A stretch of DNA of 64,000 nt from NCBI GenBank assembly GCA_017794825.1, contig CP051237.1:1674001-1738000 (forward strand). Reading direction: 5' to 3'. This stretch comes from Pararhizobium sp. Its GTDB lineage: Bacteria > Pseudomonadota > Alphaproteobacteria > Rhizobiales > Rhizobiaceae. The notes under the pieces are model-generated. The model saw nothing but the letters and a program-made list of their open reading frames with translations. It was not told the DNA's origin and made no database searches. The position numbers and the translations under genes were made by a program. Of this stretch, positions 61,062 through 64,000 are shown in pieces (the stretch's first letter is position 1; each line of letters begins with the position of its first letter).

Positions 61062-62579
61062 TCAGGTTCCTTCGGGTTTTTTCTTTCGTGACAGAATATT
61101 GGAGATTGACCGGAAGCCAATCCAGGCAAGCAGAGAGGCGGCTATCAACAAGGCCCCCAGACTGATGGGGCTTTGCAGAAAAATGACCGGGTCGCCTCGC
61201 CCGATAATGAGCGCGCGTCTGAGGTGATCCTCGAACAATGGTCCGAGCACGAGGCCTAACAGGACGGGCGCTGCAGGAAGCCTGAGCAATGACATGCCGT
61301 GGCCGACGAGGCCAAAAATCAGGACGATCGCGACGTCGAAACCACTGTTCCGGATGGAATATACCCCGATACAGGTCAGCATGAGAATTGCCGGATAAAG
61401 GATGCGATAGGGTATCCGTAGAACCTGCAGCCACACGCCTATGAGTGGAATGTTGAGGATGAGCAGGATCACATTGCCAATCCAGAAGCTGGCGATAAGC
61501 CCCCAGAAAAGATCCGCCTGTTCGACGACCAGACTTGGGCCGGGCAGGATTCCGTGAAGCATGAGCGCGCCGACCATCACCGCCATGACTGCGTCGCCCG
61601 GTATCCCGAGCGTCAGCGTTGGAATGAAAGCAGCCTGAACCGATGCGTTGTTCGCCGCTTCCGGAGCGGAAATACCTTCGATCATCCCTTCACCGAAGCG
61701 TTCCGGTGTTTTCGAGGCCTTTTTCTCCAGCGCATACGCGATGAATGAAGCCACTTGAGGCCCAAGTCCGGGAAGTATTCCGACGATAACGCCAACGACC
61801 GAGCCCCGGCCGGTCGGGCCGACAGTGCGGGACATTTCCCGGCGTGACGGTATCATCGATTTCAGCGAAACAGTTCCGCCCTCCTGGCGAGAGTCGCTTC
61901 CGCTCACCAGGTTGGCGATGATCTCGGAAACGCCGAACAAACCCATCACGACCGCAATCAGGTTCAAACCGTCCACGAGCTCCAGATTTCCGAACGTGTA
62001 TCGGTAATACCCGGTCGTGCTGTCGGCGCCGACAGTTCCCAGCAAAAGTCCGAAAATCACCATCGCAAGTCCCTTGAGCGCCGAACCCGGCGCGAGCGTG
62101 GACGCCGCTATGAGGGCCAGCAGCATGACGGAAAAATATTCTGTCGAGCCGAATTCGCGCGCTATCGATGCAAGGTAAGGCGCGAGAAAGATCATGACCA
62201 GGATCGCAAAAGAGCCTCCGGCGAACGACACGATCGTCGTCACGAAAAGCGCGACCCCGGCCTTCCCCTTCTTGGTCAGAGGATAACCATCAAGCGCAGT
62301 GACTGCTGTTGAAGCGGTGCCCGGCAGGTTCAATAGTATGGAAGCGACCGATCCACCGTATTGCGCGCCGTAGAATATGCCCGCCAGCATTATGATCGCG
62401 CCGGTCGGTTCGAGGTGGAATGTGAATGGAAGAAGGATCGATATGGTGGCGAGGGCTCCGACTCCGGGAAGCACGCCGATCGCCATGCCGATCGTCGCCC
62501 CGGCAATGCAGAGAAACAGCATTTCAGGCGCCAGAGCCACGGAGAAGCCATGCGCAAGGTTCGATAGAACATCACTCAT
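61062..62579 (-). CDS. tctA: Tripartite tricarboxylate transporter large membrane subunit TctA (second copy)
   Basis: This 505-aa protein has about 12 hydrophobic helices and both TctA motifs, GVLPGVGALATISILLPF and GILPGLGPQVASFIAY. GYPLTKKGKAG and APEAANNASVQAAFIP lie between them. The ATG at 62579 overlaps the tctB stop (ATGA); the longer open frame to 63011 is antisense to tctB and not used. It imports a carboxylate that probably feeds HpaH/HpaI. Confidence 0.94.
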   Translation of the reverse strand: MSDVLSNLAHGFSVALAPEMLFLCIAGATIGMAIGVLPGVGALATISILLPFTFHLEPTGAIIMLAGIFYGAQYGGSVASILLNLPGTASTAVTALDGYPLTKKGKAGVALFVTTIVSFAGGSFAILVMIFLAPYLASIAREFGSTEYFSVMLLALIAASTLAPGSALKGLAMVIFGLLLGTVGADSTTGYYRYTFGNLELVDGLNLIAVVMGLFGVSEIIANLVSGSDSRQEGGTVSLKSMIPSRREMSRTVGPTGRGSVVGVIVGILPGLGPQVASFIAYALEKKASKTPERFGEGMIEGISAPEAANNASVQAAFIPTLTLGIPGDAVMAVMVGALMLHGILPGPSLVVEQADLFWGLIASFWIGNVILLILNIPLIGVWLQVLRIPYRILYPAILMLTCIGVYSIRNSGFDVAIVLIFGLVGHGMSLLRLPAAPVLLGLVLGPLFEDHLRRALIIGRGDPVIFLQSPISLGALLIAASLLAWIGFRSISNILSRKKKPEGT

Positions 62580-63067
62580 GGCAGGGCCACGTAGTCGAGA
62601 GGGACGCCGAATCCTGTAATGAAGAGCACCGCGCCAGCAACCGAGATCGCTATAGCGGCGAGAAGTGTCTCGACGACGCGCCGTCCCGGATAAGCCATCG
62701 ACGCAATTACAACGAGCGCAAAGGTCGCTGGAACGAAACCGAAGCGCTGGACGGTCAATATCCACGTGATCATGGAAAGCGAGATTGCGGCGATCGGCAG
62801 GAATCTCGACTTTTCCAGTCGCGTCGGATCCATGAAACCATTGAAGGCGATCGCCAACCCCAAAAGGGTGAGTATCACCGATACGACGACTGGCAGGAAT
62901 CCCGGCCCGATCCGCGCCATCGACCCGAATCCGAAACTCCAGGCGTCGATTCCCGATAACGCTCCTATGACAATCAGCACAAGCCCGCAGACAAATTCCC
63001 TGCGGGCCCATTTGAATTGAACACTACTCTCGGGGTTCTGCACGGTGCGCCTATTCGAAGCTTTCAA
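62576..63067 (-). CDS. tctB: Tripartite tricarboxylate transporter small membrane subunit TctB (second copy)
   Basis: This 163-aa TctB-like protein has four hydrophobic helices, the first being EFVCGLVLIVIGALSGIDA. The TTG at 63067 overlaps the upstream gene and has AAGGAG four bases before it; a GTG at 63043 is an alternative. It is coupled to tctA. Confidence 0.85.
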   Translation of the reverse strand: MKASNRRTVQNPESSVQFKWARREFVCGLVLIVIGALSGIDAWSFGFGSMARIGPGFLPVVVSVILTLLGLAIAFNGFMDPTRLEKSRFLPIAAISLSMITWILTVQRFGFVPATFALVVIASMAYPGRRVVETLLAAIAISVAGAVLFITGFGVPLDYVALP

Positions 63068-63584
63068 GACGCTCCTTGAGGCCTATTTTCTCATAGACCT
63101 CTCGGAGATGCTTCTTGGCGGCGTCAGAGAGATCGGAATCGACCGGCTCGTGCGTCCAGCCCACGATCTTCCGGGCGTGTCGTCCCATGACCTCATCCTG
63201 ATCTGACGTAGCGCCACTGATCCCGTAGAAGCCAATCACATCATTGCCGTCGAAGATCGGGGCAGCGCCACCCGATGCTGCGGTCCGTCCACCGGACAAG
63301 ACCGCAGCATTGATGAGAAATTGCGGATTTCTCTCCTGAAACCACTTCTGGATCACGAGACCATCGGGAAAACGTGGACTCATCGTACGGAACGCCGCAA
63401 TCGTGTATGCTTTCGCTATTGCAGTATCCGCCGTAATGAACCCTGCGCGGTCCATCCGCTCCACCGCGATGATATTGCCCTCGGGGCCCACGACGGCGGT
63501 GGAGACCGGCGCTCCCAATTCGAGCGCTTTTTCTTCCACCGCATCGAAGAAGGGACGGCATTCCTTTGCGGTCAATCTGCGCAT
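63051..63584 (-). CDS. GlcG/HbpS-family (DUF336) protein
   Basis: This 177-aa protein has the GlcG/HbpS fold motifs: LGAPVSTAVVGPEGNIIAVE near the N-terminus and SGGRTAASGGAAPIF with DVIGFYGISGATSDQDE towards the C-terminus. Members bind haem or act in glycolate and aromatic operons, with no single function. It lies between the binding protein and tctB genes, an arrangement seen with aromatic-catabolic accessory genes. It has no signal peptide. Confidence 0.88.
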   Translation of the reverse strand: MRRLTAKECRPFFDAVEEKALELGAPVSTAVVGPEGNIIAVERMDRAGFITADTAIAKAYTIAAFRTMSPRFPDGLVIQKWFQERNPQFLINAAVLSGGRTAASGGAAPIFDGNDVIGFYGISGATSDQDEVMGRHARKIVGWTHEPVDSDLSDAAKKHLREVYEKIGLKERLESFE

Positions 63585-63607
63585 TTCGCTGCTCTCCCTT
63601 CGTGCGC

Positions 63608-64000
63608 TTATTCAACGGTGATGTTTGCGTCTTCGGCGACCTTGGCCCAGTTCGAGACCTCGGTATTAATGTACTCCGCCAGCTCTGCCGGAGTGCCGCC
63701 GAGCTTCTCGATTCCCGAATTCGCGAAACCTTTGCTGACCGTTTCTGACGCCAGCGCTTTCTGTACTGCGTCATTGAGCTTGGCGATCACGGTTTCCGGC
63801 GTGCCAGCGGGCGCGACAAGTCCGAACCAGACCGAGGTATCGAATCCTTTCACAGCGGTCTCATCCACGGTCGGCGTATCGGGAAGTTTCGACGAACGCT
63901 TGAGAAGCGATGACGCAAGCGGGACGATCGACCCCTCACTGATCGCAGACAGTGCGGATGACTGGGGCGCAAAGACGAAGTCGATACGTCCGGCGGCAAG
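63608..64000 (-). CDS. tctC: TTT-family (Bug/TctC) substrate-binding protein, 5' end beyond the window
   Basis: The last 130 codons of a Bug-family binding protein are present, open to base 64000. It reads LAAGRIDFVFAPQSSALSA..., then PTVDETAVKGFDTSVWFGL and VAPAGTPETVIAKLNDAVQK, the conserved C-terminal half of TctC proteins. The signal peptide and N-terminal lobe lie outside. It is the upstream partner of the second tctB/tctA pair. Confidence 0.93.
   Translation of the reverse strand, partial: LAAGRIDFVFAPQSSALSAISEGSIVPLASSLLKRSSKLPDTPTVDETAVKGFDTSVWFGLVAPAGTPETVIAKLNDAVQKALASETVSKGFANSGIEKLGGTPAELAEYINTEVSNWAKVAEDANITVE

Noticed and set aside
61062..63011. TctA with a 144-codon N-terminal extension
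   Set aside because: The extension reads through tctB in the wrong frame; TctA proteins begin near the ATG at 62579, which overlaps the tctB stop.

Overview
The window looks like a chromosome segment (or large replicon) of an alphaproteobacterium, most likely of the Hyphomicrobiales (Rhizobium/Phyllobacterium-like). The signs are GC-rich coding sequence (about 60 % by eye), many ABC and tripartite tricarboxylate (TTT/Tct) importers, split DhaK/DhaL kinase genes, a cydDCABX cluster with an FNR/FixK-type box, and a cyclase-TPR regulator of a kind common in rhizobia. I see no tRNA, rRNA, insertion sequence, phage gene or CRISPR array. Genus-level placement is inference.

Layout. 1-2.4 kb: a semialdehyde-type aldehyde dehydrogenase cut by the window edge, divergent from a Crp/Fnr regulator. 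2.5-2.76 kb: a perfect 13 x 19-bp tandem repeat. 2.8-8.8 kb: a lone YcaO enzyme, a divergent class III cyclase/SARP-like/TPR regulator, an orphan 162-aa protein and an animal-type haem peroxidase. 9.1-15.5 kb: cydDC and cydABX (bd oxidase and its ABC assembly factor), with an FNR-type promoter lying over the end of cydC. 15.5-21.5 kb: a taurine/nitrate-type ABC importer, a cyclic amidohydrolase and a COG0523 metallochaperone GTPase under a divergent IclR regulator. 21.5-32 kb: a ten-gene operon (RpiR regulator, FMN reductase, LLM monooxygenase, three SDRs, polyamine-type ABC importer) divergent from a class III aminotransferase.

32-43.7 kb: a TTT importer split over two divergent units, with an IclR regulator, an M24 peptidase-fold enzyme, a fragment resembling the threonine synthase C-terminus, a three-subunit molybdenum hydroxylase, two LLM flavin monooxygenases and a flavin reductase. 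This resembles an N-heterocycle or aromatic degradation island. 43.8-56 kb: a carbohydrate/polyol island with an SBP, two permeases, two ATPases, a small membrane protein, DhaK, DhaL, LsrF, a class II aldolase-SDR fusion, a second class I aldolase and a DeoR regulator. 56.4-59.2 kb: an exported and a cytosolic choloylglycine-hydrolase-family protein flanking a small two-TM channel. 59.5-64 kb: HpaI and HpaH homologues with a second TTT importer and a GlcG/HbpS-like protein, running off the right edge.

The theme is uptake plus oxidative or aldolytic breakdown of several unknown substrates, each block with its own regulator. The least explained parts are the YcaO/cyclase/peroxidase block beside the minisatellite, the Mo-hydroxylase/LLM island, and the DhaKL-LsrF-dual aldolase island. 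Several gene starts given here are internal to the longest open frame and were chosen from family N-termini, Shine-Dalgarno (SD) sequences and stop/start overlaps.
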